The notes: a model not told the origin generated them from the letters alone. Shown: positions 47,770-60,934, counted from the stretch's first letter. The stretch: DNA of 64,000 nt from Salminus brasiliensis (GCF_030463535.1 NC_132879.1:39276597-39340596); one strand, 5' to 3'. Program-made: numbers and translations.

Positions 47770-48315
47770 TCAGTGCTGTTTTGGGCATCAACCATAACAA
47801 AAACCACACTTTTACAGCTGACCCACCAACGCATGGGTTTCACAAGACCTCTGAAAGTGTCCTGTGGCATCTGCAGCAAACATTAGCAGCTGTTCCTTTA
47901 AGTGAATTGAGATTGGACTTGAGATTTGAGGAATTTGGTGGTCAAATCAACTCTTTGTTGTGTTCCTCATACCATTCCTGTCTTTTACTCAAGATAGCCA
48001 CTGCCATTAGGAAATACTGATGACATGAAGGGTGTACTTGGTCTGCAACAATGTTTAGTTAAATGTTTAGTTAATGGTAGGCATCAAAGTTCCATCTTAA
48101 TGAATGCCAGGACCCAAGGTTTCCCAACAGAAAATTGCCCAGAGCAGTGCCTCCACCAGATTGCATTTTCCCCCAGGTAAGCTGTCCACATGATGTAAAA
48201 GAAAATTTGATTCATCTGACCAGGCCACCTTCTTTCATTGATTTATGGTCCATGGCTGAGACTCATGAGCCCACAGTAGGAGCTTCAACTGTCCTCATAG
48301 CTCATTGGTGTATCT
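47770..48315 (-). pseudogene. Tc1-like transposase remnant, central and C-terminal part
   Basis: The minus strand encodes VAWSDES (48227-48209), the first catalytic block, and sequence equivalent to the QAGG...VMLWA block. Lower coordinates then match the EFKVLTWPPNSPD and C-terminal GLVESM regions at the DNA level. Stops and indels are numerous. The N-terminal part and left terminal repeat are missing. Confidence 0.75.
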
Positions 48316-50160
48316 CATTTCCAACAGAAAAATATTTAATATTGCTATGAAATTACAGCCTAAATGTATTATGATAACACATTAGCGTAAAATAAACATT
48401 TACCTTTGAGAAAACCTTTTAATCTACCCAGTACCAAGCCGACATGGCCTACTTTTTGAGCTGTCATGAAATTTGCCATGGCCGTACATTCCAGCATTCC
48501 AGACTTTCCTGATCAATTCTTAGTTACAATTTACATGGGTAACAATATACAATTATACTATTTATGTATTCATTTCCATCCATGATAGAGCCAGCAAAAT
48601 ATGGGTGACCAGCATAAAGTGGGGAAAATCTATCTTCTTGGACAGACTGGAATAAAAAAAGAGAGAAAAAGAAAGGAGGGGAGAAGCAAATGATTGCGCT
48701 TCTGCCAAAGACGTTAACACCCCTGACTGAGCTTGGTCCACCATTATTAAAAGCACCCTTAAGACATCACTCCAGACAAAGTGATGATGCAGCACCTCCT
48801 CAGAAACAAATGGGAACAACAGTCATGGAGATGATTCTTCTAGCATAAGTGTGTGTGTGCTGGGGGTGGGTATGGGGGGAGGGGGATATGACTGGAGTGT
48901 ATATGTGACGGCTGCTCTCCATCACATAGCAATGAGTCTTTTCATCCTGGCAGCGATCCTACACCACATGGTTTTGTCCTTACACAAACAACGCTTTACA
49001 GGCCTTAAGTGAACACTGATAGGCTTTGCACTCTTGTAGGCTTTGTACTTTTGTACTATATTGCACTTTATTTATTCCTTATTTTTGTTTTTGAGAAATA
49101 TACTCTAAAACAAAGAAAATATGGGATCCCATCCCAATGTCAAGCTTCCGTTCATGCTACAGTTCAGTTCAAAATCCAAATTCTGTTTTTGGATGAATGT
49201 AATAAATCTTCCAACATCTAGTGTAAAGATTTCTCAGAAGTCTAAAAGCTGATACTGCAGTAAATAAGCGAATAACTCCCTATTTATCTTATTGACTTCA
49301 GAAGACATCCTGGAAAAGTCAACAAACTATTGGACATACAGGTTATGGGGCTGATTTCCTAGATGCAGATTCCGTCTAGTCCTGGCTTACATTTTTCTTT
49401 CGATGGAGACTAGGCTTCATCCCTCTTCAGGAAATCGACTCAGTGTATCAAGATTAGCAAAAACAGTGATATATGACACTTTAATGAAACTTCCATTGGA
49501 GTATTTACATTGGCTAAAGGAATGTTATAGCATGCAAAAGTATAGATTTCACCTCAAATGCCAAACCAAAACTGCAATAACTGGGTAACTGGAGATATCC
49601 AAGATGGAAAAAACAAGACTGAATCCCAAGTATTTTTTTATAGTGTTGGGTCTACTATATTATATTCTCAGACACAAAAAACTGTTGCAGGTAGAAAAAT
49701 GTCTTTAACATTAACAAGTGTTTCTAAAGTCCTCACCTCTCAGTTCAAACAAAGACATCCTACCTTCCTGCAGAGTGCCTGTCACCTAATAAAGGGGTAT
49801 CTGTAACAGTCAAATTCATTGATAAGAGGAGGCCAGCTGTTAAAACACTTTGTGAGAACCAAGCCCCATGTGGGCCACTGGTCATGGGGTTAACCGGCGG
49901 GGGTTGTTTAGAAGTGTAAACACACAAACAGCTTTTCTCAGTCATTAATTATTTGTTTTAAAATGGGGCTAGAGCTGTCTGAAATAGTCAAACATAGCGT
50001 CATACACTTTGGAATGAAAATTAATATTGTAAGACTAATGTTATTCAAGCCAACCTACTCTTGAAATGTGGTCCTTTTACCCTAAAATCGAGATTACAGC
50101 GAAATGTATTTAAGATATTTTGACCAGTTTTTAAACCTGAGCTGAAGTGGACTGAACAGG
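48316..50160. other. Intergenic with unique blocks
   Basis: No gene recognised. Non-repetitive blocks at about 48640-48850 and 49830-49970 (with GTGTAAACACACAAACA, forkhead-like, and ATTAATTATT) could be regulatory. Confidence 0.4.
49350..49440. mobile_element. Small foldback MITE-like element
   Basis: The ends are imperfect inverted repeats: CTGATTTCCTAGATG on the left against the reverse complement of CAGGAAATCGACT on the right. Inner arms are CTAGTCCTGG and GACTAGGC. The motif 'aggactaggctta' recurs at about 18980. Confidence 0.5.
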
Positions 50161-50166
50161 TGGATA

Positions 50167-50520
50167 TACACAGATCAGCCTTAATATAAAACCACCAGCC
50201 TGATATTCTGTAAGTCCAGATGTCTGAAGATGTCCTCTGGTATATGACACCAAGACATTAGCCTTAGATCCTTTAATCCTTTAAAGTAAGAGGTGGGGCT
50301 TCTATGACTTGCATCAATGAGCCTTGGACACCTACGACCCTGTCGCCAGTTCACCGAATGTCCTTCCTTTCAGCACTTTTGGTAGGTACTGACCACTGCA
50401 TGCAAGAACTGCTGTTCTGACCCAGTCATCTAAGCTATTACATTTGGTCCTTGTCAAAGTGCCTCTGATTCCTACACTTACGCCCATTTTTTTCTGCTTT
50501 CAACAGAACACATCACAGCA
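50167..50520 (-). mobile_element. Internally deleted Tc1-like element, N-terminal half kept
   Basis: Terminal repeat CACAGATCAGCCTTAATATA at the left, a short C-terminal segment, then sequence of the N-terminal helix-turn-helix region (ATGAGCCTTGGACACCTACG, CCCTGTCGCCAGTTCACC, TGACCCAGTCATCTAAGC). Same family as 43066-43304 and 47770-48315. No clean right terminal repeat seen. Confidence 0.75.
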
Positions 50521-50859
50521 TCATCACAAAGACAATGAGTTTCACTTTATTTGAACGGGACACCATAGCCTCCTACTGTAGACTTCATAGAGAAACTAGG
50601 TTCGTTCTCAGCAGGACTAGGGTGAGGAAGGTTAAGATAAATGTTAAAGGTTTAGAAAGATTAGGAGAAAATTAGGAGAGTTGAATAGATATTTAGTTGA
50701 ATGCAAATTAAAGATAGGTATGTCTACAAAACATCTTAAGTGGACTAACCCAGTAAAAAAACACCAGCTTAGTTTCCATAAATGGACTTCATCTGCATGT
50801 GTAAGACTACTTAGTGTAACAGCACCTAACTAGAAGCCACTAAAGGTCATTTCAGCATA

Positions 50860-51010
50860 TGGACAGAGAATGCTGTTTTACTCGGGCTGTTTTGCTTGGG
50901 CTGGTGCAGAGCAGAGAGCCTCCAGGAGACTGACAGCTAAATGATGGATCATCCCTCCAGCTGGCTGTCAGCGCTTATGTGGTGTTAACTCAAACAAGGC
51001 CTTGCTGGCA
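50860..51010. promoter_or_regulatory. Candidate conserved non-coding element
   Basis: Unique, GC-richer block with two MEIS/TGIF-type cores (TGACAG and its complement CTGTCA) around CTAAATGATGGATCATCC. Regulatory role is inference. Confidence 0.3.
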
Positions 51011-51418
51011 AAGTTTGCCACAGCTCTGGAGAAAGTTAACACCTTAGAACTTAAGAGCCATTGCAGATAAAAACAAAAGCAGGATAAAGGAATTTCAATA
51101 TGAATTCCTCCTTACTTAAAGCTCATTAGCACAAGCAAAGACATTCAGTTAAAAGAGTGGACCCTAAACTCTCAGTCAGTAGTGTCTGTAAGTGGATTAG
51201 GAGACATTTTATTATGATTTGAATCTGATAAAAAGTTACTGTTGTGTGCACAGTCCTGTTGTGCAAAAGATGTGTATTTGTCATTGTTTGACAATGAAAC
51301 AAACAGAAAACGCTTGAAGTACAGACTGTTGATACAGAATGTTAATGAAGTCCCCAGTTTAATACATAACTGTCATTCATTTTGTAGCTATACGATACCA
51401 TTTAAATTTAATGGCAAA

Positions 51419-51605
51419 TACAGTGACATGCAAAGATTTGACCACTGGGCAAAGTTTCTGTTTCTTTAAATGACTAAGCAAGTGAAAGATTTTTCCAAAT
51501 AATTTCCAAATAGCCTGAAGTTACAAATGACACAATTATTAAATATTTTAAATACTTTTGCATTTGCATATTTTCCCAGTGCCCAAACTTTTACATGCAA
51601 TTGTA
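51419..51605. mobile_element. MITE-like element with inverted terminal repeats
   Basis: The left end CAGTGACATGCAAAGATTTG is inverted at the right end (CAAACTTTTACATGCAATTG on plus). Both ends abut TA, as expected of a TA target site. The interior is AT-rich and non-coding. Confidence 0.7.
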
Positions 51606-54036
51606 TATAGAATAGCTTTAGGCTCATGAGAGTAAGTCATGAGAGTAAGAAGCCTGCTGTAGTTCAACGTAAAAAGATGTCATTTTCCAGCTAGAGATTC
51701 ATTTCAGCCTCAAAGATCCACATTATTTGACTTACTGCATGCCAGAAACATTCAGAGTTTAACCACTGATGGATCATGCCAGGATCTGCGTACTGCAACA
51801 CATCATATTTTTACATGGTCGTGATCAAGGGAAAAAATCGGGTGAGCTGTTAATGGGTGGCTGGAAAAAACATGTGTCACAGATCTTAGGAGGGATATCA
51901 TAAGTGTTTGACCTTGCAGATTTGCATGTTTCATCTAACCTTAACCCCCTAAAAAAGTTAAAGTGTTTTTACAAACTTCTATGATTAAAGAATAGTTCCA
52001 GTTTGCACAGAAGTCTGTGTAGTTACTGAATAATATGCCTTAGTGTGTAATAAAGTTTGCTATGTTCTTCAATGTTCTATGTATAACAATGATGACTCAA
52101 AGTCCTATTTCAATGCTAAGAATGCATAAATAGCTGTTATGCTTGTTAAATGGTTCTTCCCGATGATGAAACATTGATAACAGTGGCATCTTTGTGAGTG
52201 AAAGCATCTTAAATTTAATGACAACACTGGCGGCTCAAAAAAAAAAAACAACAACTAATAATAAAACAAAACAAAATGTGGCAAATAGTGTCTTTTAATA
52301 TGTTGTTGATCTTACTCTGGCATTCATGATCGCCTAACACAGCGTTGTTATTTTTCATATTTCATATTTTTTATTTCCCTAAAAACATCTAAATGAACGA
52401 CTTCCACACATTATTCCCTGCTGTCCACACATTCTATAGCAGTTAGATTATTCTTCTCCACACGCTTCCCAACACAATCCCACAAGCTCTCAGTAGTGCT
52501 TAAGCATTTAGATGTTAATTGTCTTGTTCATGAATTCACCTGAATGCCCTTCCTCCTCAACCTACTACCTCACTTTATGAGCGGTATGGTATATTGCATT
52601 GTTTTGTTGGCAGAAAAAGTCATTTTTTTGGGCAAAAAAGGCGAGATAGATCCTTCAAACTAATCCAAAACAGCTGCTGAACATCAGTGACAAAACACTG
52701 AGACTCATGCATGTGAGCAACTCTTCTTGACTACCAGTGAACGTAATATTCCTCATTGCATGACTGTACATGACTGAAGAATATTGGGAGGGTATTCAAC
52801 TTATTTATGTTGTTGCTTATTTTTTACTTTACAAGTTCATCAAGATCATAAGATTACAGTAGTGTAACTAAGAAATCTAGAACTAGGTTGAATAATTTAA
52901 AACATAATAATATTTATTGGCTGTAGGTCAGATTTTGCTATGTAGGAGGGGATGGGCACTGGAGGGAATGAAAGAATGGAAGGAAGAAAAACAGGAGGGA
53001 CTAAGTAAGTTGTGTGGGGGAGGGTTGGTGGGTGTAGAGACAAAAAAGCCCACCACCTGAAGAGCAGGGGTAGGGTTGAGGGGGTAGTTTTATTTTACTG
53101 AGGCTGTGAGGTTGGGGGTTGTGGGTGTGAGAGGGTGGTTGGTGGTGCTTGACCCCTGTAGAGAACTGATTATAGGTCACCAGTCTTCCCCCACAAACTC
53201 CTGCTGACATTACACCCCTATCCCCAAGCTTTTGTTAAAGTGTGAAAATGATGTTGCTGAGCTGTAGTCCGCCAAATGAAGCTGTTAGCTCCTCTTTTGT
53301 GTTTAAATGGCAAACAAAGTTTAAAGATGATGAAATGTCAGTGCTGGATATGCAGTGTGTGTGTGTGTGTGCGCGTGCTTGAGGTGCTGGGGAAAAACAC
53401 AGCTGCTGGCTGTCTCGTCTCCCACCCACCTTGAGGCAAGTGGTGAGAGGTTTGTCTGTGTGTGAGTGTGTGCACATGCATACATACATGATTGAGTGTG
53501 TGTGTGTGTGCCACAGTTCAAACCCAAACATGGCTGCAGATTTTCCAGAAGAACACCCACCCACCCATCCACACATGCATGCACTCACAGACACACACAC
53601 ACACTTTTCAAACATATGTGACCACACTGAAATATATAGAGAAATTATCAGTTTAAACTGATATAAAACATTTGCTTTGGGTTTGAAAGAGATTTGCACA
53701 CATTATTCAAAATATCTGCATAAATCAGCTGCTGAGTTCGGGATAGGTTGATGTGGTTCTTTCTAGAAAAAGACTCAGATTTCTTTACAGTGGTGGTGAA
53801 AGAAGCCAGGGGTTATATGGTCTACAGCAGTGAACATACATGCTTGTTTAAAAAACTGTAAAACAATAATTATTTAATGTAATGTATTTGTGAGCTTATA
53901 GAGGCACTATGTCCTTCTGGTTACTATCAGCACCACTGTGAACATTTTTGATTCAGTATGTTTCTCTAAAATAAGGCATCTAAGCGATATAATTATGCAT
54001 TTATTATTAACATTTAACTGCATACCAAATGTAACA
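51606..54036. other. Intergenic, no supported gene
   Basis: AT-rich, with a G-rich purine block at 52940-53140 and several short (TG)n/(CA)n runs at 53355-53610. Frames across those repeats are artefacts. Confidence 0.55.
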
Positions 54037-54409
54037 TTAAAGCAGTATTATGTGAGAATTGGTATTTCTTAAACCTGGGCTTCCCCTACATTCCGGAAGT
54101 GTAATTCATAATTTAGGCCAACCCCTAAATGACATGCATTTCTGGACAAGTTAAAAGTGAAAGTAGCATGTTGACTGTTGACTGACACGATACAGGATTG
54201 TACATAAATATGATTCGGTGATGCAGCATCACGCAGTTCTCGTGAGCGTTCCAGCTAGCTTCACCACAGTTACATAGTGAAGTTAGCAGCGTGCCGAGCC
54301 CAGAAATGCAACAATAGCCACACTGTTCTTCCTATTACAGATCAGTGGAGCATCAACATGATTCTAAAGCTCATATTTTAATGTACAAATTCTACATAAT
54401 GTTGCTGAA
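54037..54409. mobile_element. MITE-like element, copy 1 (TTAA ends)
   Basis: Starts TTAAAGCAGTATTATGT and ends ACATAATGTTGCTGAA, an inverted pair. The interior includes GGCTTCCCCTACATTCCGGAA and GCAGCGTGCCGAGCCCAGAA, and it aligns along its length with 60645-60934. Confidence 0.75.
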
Positions 54410-54529
54410 TAGAGACATAGACAAATACAATACAAAAAGCACATTTTAAACTTATTAAATAAAATCTGAAAAAACAATTTAAATCACAAAAAATAATTAA
54501 AAAATTTTATGTATTACAGTACTGTGTTG

Positions 54530-54585
54530 TGCATTTGCTACTGGCTGCTAAATGTTCTCTGGGATCGGATCAATAAAGTATCTAC

Positions 54586-54618
<33 letters not shown>
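54530..54618 (+). mobile_element. Non-LTR retrotransposon 3' tail with (TCTA)n
   Basis: GGGATCGGATCAATAAAGTA leads into (TCTA)n at 54582-54618, a typical 3' terminus of fish LINE-type elements. Confidence 0.6.
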
Positions 54619-54894
54619 CAATTATCATATCATTTGGTAACGCTGATTTAATAAATTACAAGCAAATCTCATGCAAAACTTCAACCATTGGCCAATTTTT
54701 GACCCTCTGTAGCCAAATATCCGAGGACATTTGTGGATAGATCTCAAAGAAGCTGTGCATGCAATATGATCCAGGAATATCTCAGAGGTTCAAAGAAGAA
54801 TAGGACAAAAAAAAACAAAAAAAACAAGTACAAGAACTGAAAAACATGTAAATACTACAAAAAGCATTTACATGCTGTGATTACTGGGTGTTAC

Positions 54895-55145
54895 TAAATG
54901 CGTAAGGTGTCCAAACGTCTGCACATGCCACACTGGTGATTTAGATTTTAGGTTTAGGTTTAGGTTTGATGTTGGAAAAGACTGAATAACTGTGCAGGTT
55001 TTTTTTCTGCAGCATTTTTTTTGCAGTTAGATAACTGGATTTACTATTTCATATGGATTTACTCAATTAAACACAACACAAATTAAACACAAAAACTAAA
55101 TGTTTCATTTGGCCAAAGGTGCCCAAATATTTTTTTCACATATTC
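54895..55145. repeat. Probable dispersed repeat fragment
   Basis: Begins GGTGTCCAAACGTCTGCACA and ends GGCCAAAGGTGCCCAAATAT, words that I associate with ends of fish DNA transposons. No coding content. Confidence 0.4.
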
Positions 55146-57378
55146 TACGGTAATAATAAATAATAATATAATGTTCTGAACTTCTATGAATGACTCTTTC
55201 ACATAGTGTTGTAGCTTTACTGCCTTACCTCAGCAGCACAGCACAGCTTCCTGTCTTCAGTTAACAGAACGTCACATGAATAGTGCAGTCTCTTGAGCTT
55301 AGTGACAAATGCTGCCACCACGTGGCGGGCACTAACACAGTCGTCCAAAAGACATTAGTTGAACACAATATAAATATGATGATACATAGCACCTTTCTTT
55401 TATGTCTGTTCAAAAAGGTTTTGACACATTGCCATCATCTGTTTAAGATCTTTGCTGCATTTTTGTTTGGTATTAAAGCATGTGAAGTTCATACCAGACA
55501 TGTGTCTGTGAGGTATTAATATTACATATTTGTATTATACTTATTTGTATAATATTATTTTATTATATGAAAGGCTGAAAAGCCTTTTTTGGGACAAATT
55601 CTACTGCACAAAGCTGAATGCTGTTTGTTAACTTGCAAGGCCCTTATTCTGAGTTGGATCTGAGAAATATATGTCCACAGATGTAGCTACTATTCTATTT
55701 ACTGCATATATCTAGAACAGCAGAGGGCCTAGAATAATTTAACCATAAGATCATGATCAAAACTCCAAATGCAAAATGTTTGGGGTCAATGTGAAACATC
55801 AATAGAGTCAACAGATAGTTAGAAATGGTAATGCTGATCTAATATATAAGAGCGTTTGGAAGTCAGACATATATAATAATCAACAGGGCTATGAAATCAA
55901 TATATTGGTTGCTAACCCTGCTCCTTTGTTGTCTGGTGCCAGTACACAATACCTAATTGCTAGATTTATTCACATTTAAGATTTAGGTTGGAGCTGCAGA
56001 AAGATCCATGGTCTGGAAGAAGTGTTTTCACCACTGCATTGTTATGAAAGATTAATGGATGAGGGTTTGCCTAAAGTGAGTCTTTAGGTCAGGACTGAAG
56101 CAATCCAGAGATGTAAGCTTGTTCCACTAACGAAGGACACTGAAGCAACTAAACCAAGGCTAATGGTCAAGTCAAGACCAAAAATAAATTCCAACCCCAC
56201 TTCATTCCAAAAGATCTGCCAGGACATACTTGCCATTTTCTTTTTTAGATTTGTTCTGAAGTTATAAAATTAAATATACCTAACGAACAACAGCAGAATC
56301 ACAAATAAGAAGAATGTGGTAACTACTTGCCTGTATTGTCACACCAAGCACCAGGAGTCAGAACACACTGGAATTACACTGGAAGGTGCTACTGACCTTA
56401 ATGGTATAATGAAAATCATGAGCACTTTGACAGATGCCCAAGCAAGAAACCCTTTGCCTTTATTTTTCTTATCTTGCAAAGGATTTGCCCATATCAGAAG
56501 GCTTAGATACAAAGAAATAGCTATCTAGTCTCACATAATGCTTTTACTATACAACAATTATATTGAACAGTACTGAGAATCAAGGTCAGACAAACCCCTT
56601 GCATTCTTACTATTTAGCAATACAATAATGTGCATACAGCTATATTTTTTAATTACAGCAACAGTGTTGTTTATGTACTGTCACAATTATCCTTCACATT
56701 ATCACAGTGTTCAGGACTGCAAAAATCCTTGGGGCTGTGACTTGAATGAGACATTTTAACTTCTGGATATCTCATTTAAATGGAATGCTTAGAGTAAAAG
56801 CATGAATATGGAACGTACTTCTGCCCAAGCAACACTCCCCTCATACTTGTGGTCAAATATGCTCTCTGCCCAGTCTGTTTACCTAGTAATCCCAGAAAGT
56901 TACAATATATTTTTGCCTTCCCTTTAATTTCTTGCTCCTTACCTTGATTTTCAATACATAAGATTTAAAATATAAGACCTATTATTTTTGATTAACTGCT
57001 ATGATTTATTTAGTAATGGGCTATTGAAATAATTCCACATAATTATGAAAGTGTGATAAAATTAGTAAAAAAAAAATGATATTAAGAATTCCTGATATCA
57101 ATCACTAATATAGATATTTTTACCATAAAAATGACAATATCTATGACATTTTCCCATGTGTAAACTGAGTTCCTGATATAAAGTAAATTAGGATTCAAGG
57201 CTAAAACAGCAAGCCATATTATACATCTTATTTGTTTTTTTATAAGGAATTTAATTTGGTGTGTGAAAATTTGTTGGTTTCCCTTTTCTATGACTAAATG
57301 ACCTGCCAAAACTCCACTTATTAAAAAAAAAACCCAACAGAATCCACTGACTCTTCTAGTAGCTAGGTACATGCAAAC
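55146..57378. other. Intergenic, no supported gene
   Basis: AT-rich sequence with no gene, known repeat or RNA recognised. Confidence 0.55.
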
Positions 57379-57520
57379 TCAAGTCAAGTCAAGTGAAGTC
57401 AGAGGCTTTTATTGACATTTTAGCTCTGTAGTTAGCTCTAGTACACAGAGCTACAAACGAGAAAAAAAAAATACAGAACGGGACAGACTGCAGAAAGTGC
57501 AACATGCAGACATAGGTGAC
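57379..57520 (-). mobile_element. Non-LTR retrotransposon 3' tail, minus strand
   Basis: Starts with (TCAAG)n and AGAGGCTTTTATTGACATTT on plus, the complement of a polyadenylation-type tail, and continues with AGAAAGTGCAACATG. Related to 17860-18028. Confidence 0.6.
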
Positions 57521-57951
57521 AACATTAAACTAGAAAAACAATACAATAAAGACGACTCATTTCTGAGTAGAGGTATTGAGCATAAGGTGCACAGATATTT
57601 ATGACAGATCTGAAAGATACTTCATCATAATGCACAGCTTTACCCTGTACACAGAATGATAATTTTAACTCCAGAGAATCAACATACCTATGCAGCATTT
57701 CTTTGCTAGGAAATGCCAATGCAAGTCTTACAGAATAAATGTACCTGTGCTTAAATTATTTTGCTCCAGGATCAACATTACCCTTAATGCTAAATTCTAG
57801 TGCTAACCTTTTAGAATCAGTATGTTTTGGTTCAGTTGTTCTCCACAAGCATTTACCTGCATACATTAAAATAATAATTCTAGCCTTATAGACGTGCTAT
57901 GTCTATGTCTCTCCTAGTCCCCAAACACTGTGGACATTAATTCAATTCAAC

Positions 57952-58320
57952 TTTATTGTAATGATAATACACTGTTAAGACAATAAATGCAATAAATACA
58001 AATATGTGCACGAAGGCAGATGTGTCATTTAAGGTGTAGCCTATGTTACTATAACAATAAATAAACTGTAATGTTGCAATAGGGTGACATCACATATAAT
58101 GTCATGTAAACAAAGTATACAGTGCAAGTAATGATTATAGCAGCATAGTGTTCTAGCATAGCAGCTTAGTGTTCAGGTATGCTGCTTACAGCAAAATGTT
58201 CTAGTATAGAGGGCATATTGCTTACAGGATACAGTACACAGCTTAGATACAGTAAAAGGTGTTCCAGTTAAAAGTGCAGAGTGCATGCAGTCCCTAAGCT
58301 AGTGGAGCTCAGTGTGAATA
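57952..58320 (-). mobile_element. Probable LINE 3' fragment, minus strand
   Basis: Plus-strand TTCAATTCAACTTTATTGTA is a familiar reversed LINE tail. The following sequence has internal near-duplicates of CATAGCAGCTTAGTGTTC. No reverse transcriptase coding seen. Confidence 0.4.
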
Positions 58321-58549
58321 TGATAAGTGAACTGAAAGGATCAGAGTGATCATTACCAGTCTGTCTGTATGGAACCGGGAGTGACTGGAATGTATGGGGT
58401 CAGAGGAGATGTTTCACTTACTATCTCTTGTTGTATAAGCATGGTTTACACAACAAGATCAGCACTCCCATGTATGCAATATCTAAATACACTGCCTGCC
58501 CTAAAAGCAGCATGATAGACTGATGCACTAAACTCAGTTACACTTTACC

Positions 58550-58685
58550 TACACTATGTTGCCAAAAGTATTCACTCACCCATCCAAACCGGATGCAGTG
58601 GTGTAAAGCACGCCACCACTGGACTCTAGAGCAGTGGAGTCGTGTTCTCTGGAGTGACAACTCACACTTCTTCGTTTGTTAATCA
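58550..58685 (+). mobile_element. Truncated Tc1-like element
   Basis: Terminal repeat ACACTATGTTGCCAAAAGTA at the left, then directly a transposase piece reading HWTLEQWSRVLWSDNSHF (the first catalytic Asp survives; E of SDES is N). The N-terminal half between them is deleted and everything downstream is lost. Confidence 0.75.
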
Positions 58686-58689
58686 GTTT

Positions 58690-60640
58690 ATTTTACAAAA
58701 AACATTTATTTTATTAATCTCATCATGTGGTCATGCTTTAATGCTTTGGCTCATGAATGTATATGGAAAATCTTTTGGTCAGTTGAAAGTTGTCAACAGA
58801 TCATACTTTGTGCAATGTGTATTGTGTTTTGGCATTAAAAACAATTACTGGACTTGTCCATAAGAAACAAGGAAATGGCTGCATGATTATTAGAACTGTC
58901 CATTTTAGGAGATCTCACTATTTGTGTCTGTCTAATTCAGATGCTGTTCAGAGACTGGCCACAGTTAGTGTATAGCTTTATTATGGTAATTTAGCCTAGG
59001 CCAGAACACATAACACCATCAGGGTTAAACTAATAAATACTTAATAAATGCATCCAAACTTCACCTATAGCAAGAAGATACCATGCTATTATTAAAAAAT
59101 AACTTCATTTGAAGATAAGAAAATTAAGAAAAATAAAGGCTATATATCACAAACCAAAAGAACTGTTAAGAATGTTTAGATGTCCTGCCTTCTAGTTGGT
59201 CTACTATTATACTGTCGAATGTAAAACCACTGTCAGTTAAGTGTCAATAAATAAATTCAAAGTATTATTGTTTTTTTTCCTTAAATCAACAAATCAGAAG
59301 TTTTGATAACAAAAAAATGAGAATAGTTTTACTTTAATATAATTTTTTTTTTTTTTTAGCTTTTTATATGTTATATATATATATATTATTGTAGTGTTAA
59401 TTCAAGTCTTAATTCGACAGGCTAAAGATCAAGAATATTAGTGTGGATTGTTCTTGCTTTTTTGCATAACATTACTACACAAAACCTTCTTAGCATGCTA
59501 ACCCGATTAAGAGTGTCTGGGACTCAAATGACTGTGTAAGTAACAGGTCACATAAGGCCATAAAAAGTGAAAAGGGAGTAGGAGTAGGTTGGGCCGCCAT
59601 GCGGTAAACCCCATAAACAGATTGTTTGTCTATTTTCACCATAGACAGATTGCTTTTAACATCATGTCTAGGCCTGTCACAATTATGACATTTTTGCTGA
59701 TAATTAACTGCATTGTAAATAATTGGGATGAACAATTTAATTGTCTTTTTATTTGCTCATTGTCTGCAACTGTTAAAGTATAAGCATAGAATGCTTAGCT
59801 ATAAGTTCTATTTGGTACTAAAAGATGGGTTCTATGACTTGATCAATAGTGACAGCAGACCAACTGTAGCTCATATTTGAATAAATAAACATTAGTCACT
59901 GCTGCCCTGTTAATGCACCAGAAAGGAGAACTTGTGGGTGAGGGCCAGGGTTGGTGACCACTGCTCTAGAAGTACAATATACTCCACAACAAAAATGTGT
60001 ATTATGGTGTAATTTATCACACTGTTAATGAAATATGATAGGTAATTATTATTGTGATAAACAATGCCATAATACACTTTTACAATTCCTGTCCCAACAC
60101 TCAAAAATGCTGCTGCTAAGTGTTCTTTACAGAATACCACAAAAGAACAAACTGAGATTGAGAAGGATATTATGACAAATGTAAAGGTTCTAGGTTTTAT
60201 TTTTTTTACATTTACATGCATTTGCTCTAAGGACTAGACTGAACAACTTGTGTCTACCTTACCATCAACATTATTATTATCTGTGTGCTGTCTACTTACT
60301 AAAACAAGTAAGCAGTACTGTTGTTTAGTGCCTGAGACAAAGAGTGCAACTCCATTGAAACTTCCTCACCTTATATAGAGTTGCAAAAAAATGAACCCTT
60401 TAGAATGTACTGGATTTATTACTTATAAAAAAGTCTGCTTAAAGTTGGTCAAACACAATCTAACACTAACGGAAATAATCATAGATATTTGTGGACTAAT
60501 TGGAGAGGGGTAAGAACTTTTCAGAATTAAAGGACACTAGACCAGAGTTGTGAATTAAATATAGCTGATTTACAAGAAGAGCAAACACTCCTTAAGAACA
60601 CTGCCATACTCATTTTTCTTACCTAGCTTGAGACGTCTGT
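58690..60640. other. Intergenic with possible hAT-type fragment
   Basis: AT-rich. At 59670-59750 AGGCCTGTCACAATTATGAC resembles ends of fish hAT-like elements, and 59940-59972 CCAGGGTTGGTGACCACTGC is another dispersed-repeat word. A (TA)n run lies near 59375. No gene recognised. Confidence 0.4.
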
Positions 60641-60644
60641 TAAG

Positions 60645-60934
60645 TTCAAGCAGCATTGTGTAAGAATTGGTGTTTCTTGCTCCTGGGCTCCCCCTATAGT
60701 CAGCAAGTGTAATTTGGACTGATGTGGTACAGTAAAATGACAGGTATTTCACATAAGTATTTCACATAATTCTGAAATATGTATCGGGTTAACAGCACAC
60801 CAAGCCTGAAGTACCAATAATAGTAGAGTCATAATAATACTACTCTCTCTATTACAAGTCTATTACAAGTGGATCATCACAGTGGGTTAGAAGCTGTTAT
60901 TATAAGGTACAAATGCTACATAATGTTGCTTTAA
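60645..60934. mobile_element. MITE-like element, copy 2 (TTAA ends)
   Basis: The left end TTCAAGCAGCATTGTGTAAG and right end TACATAATGTTGCTTTAA are inverted repeats. It shares GAATTGGT.TTTCTT..CCTGGGCT and the 3' end with copy 1 at 54037-54409, but is about 80 bp shorter. Confidence 0.75.
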
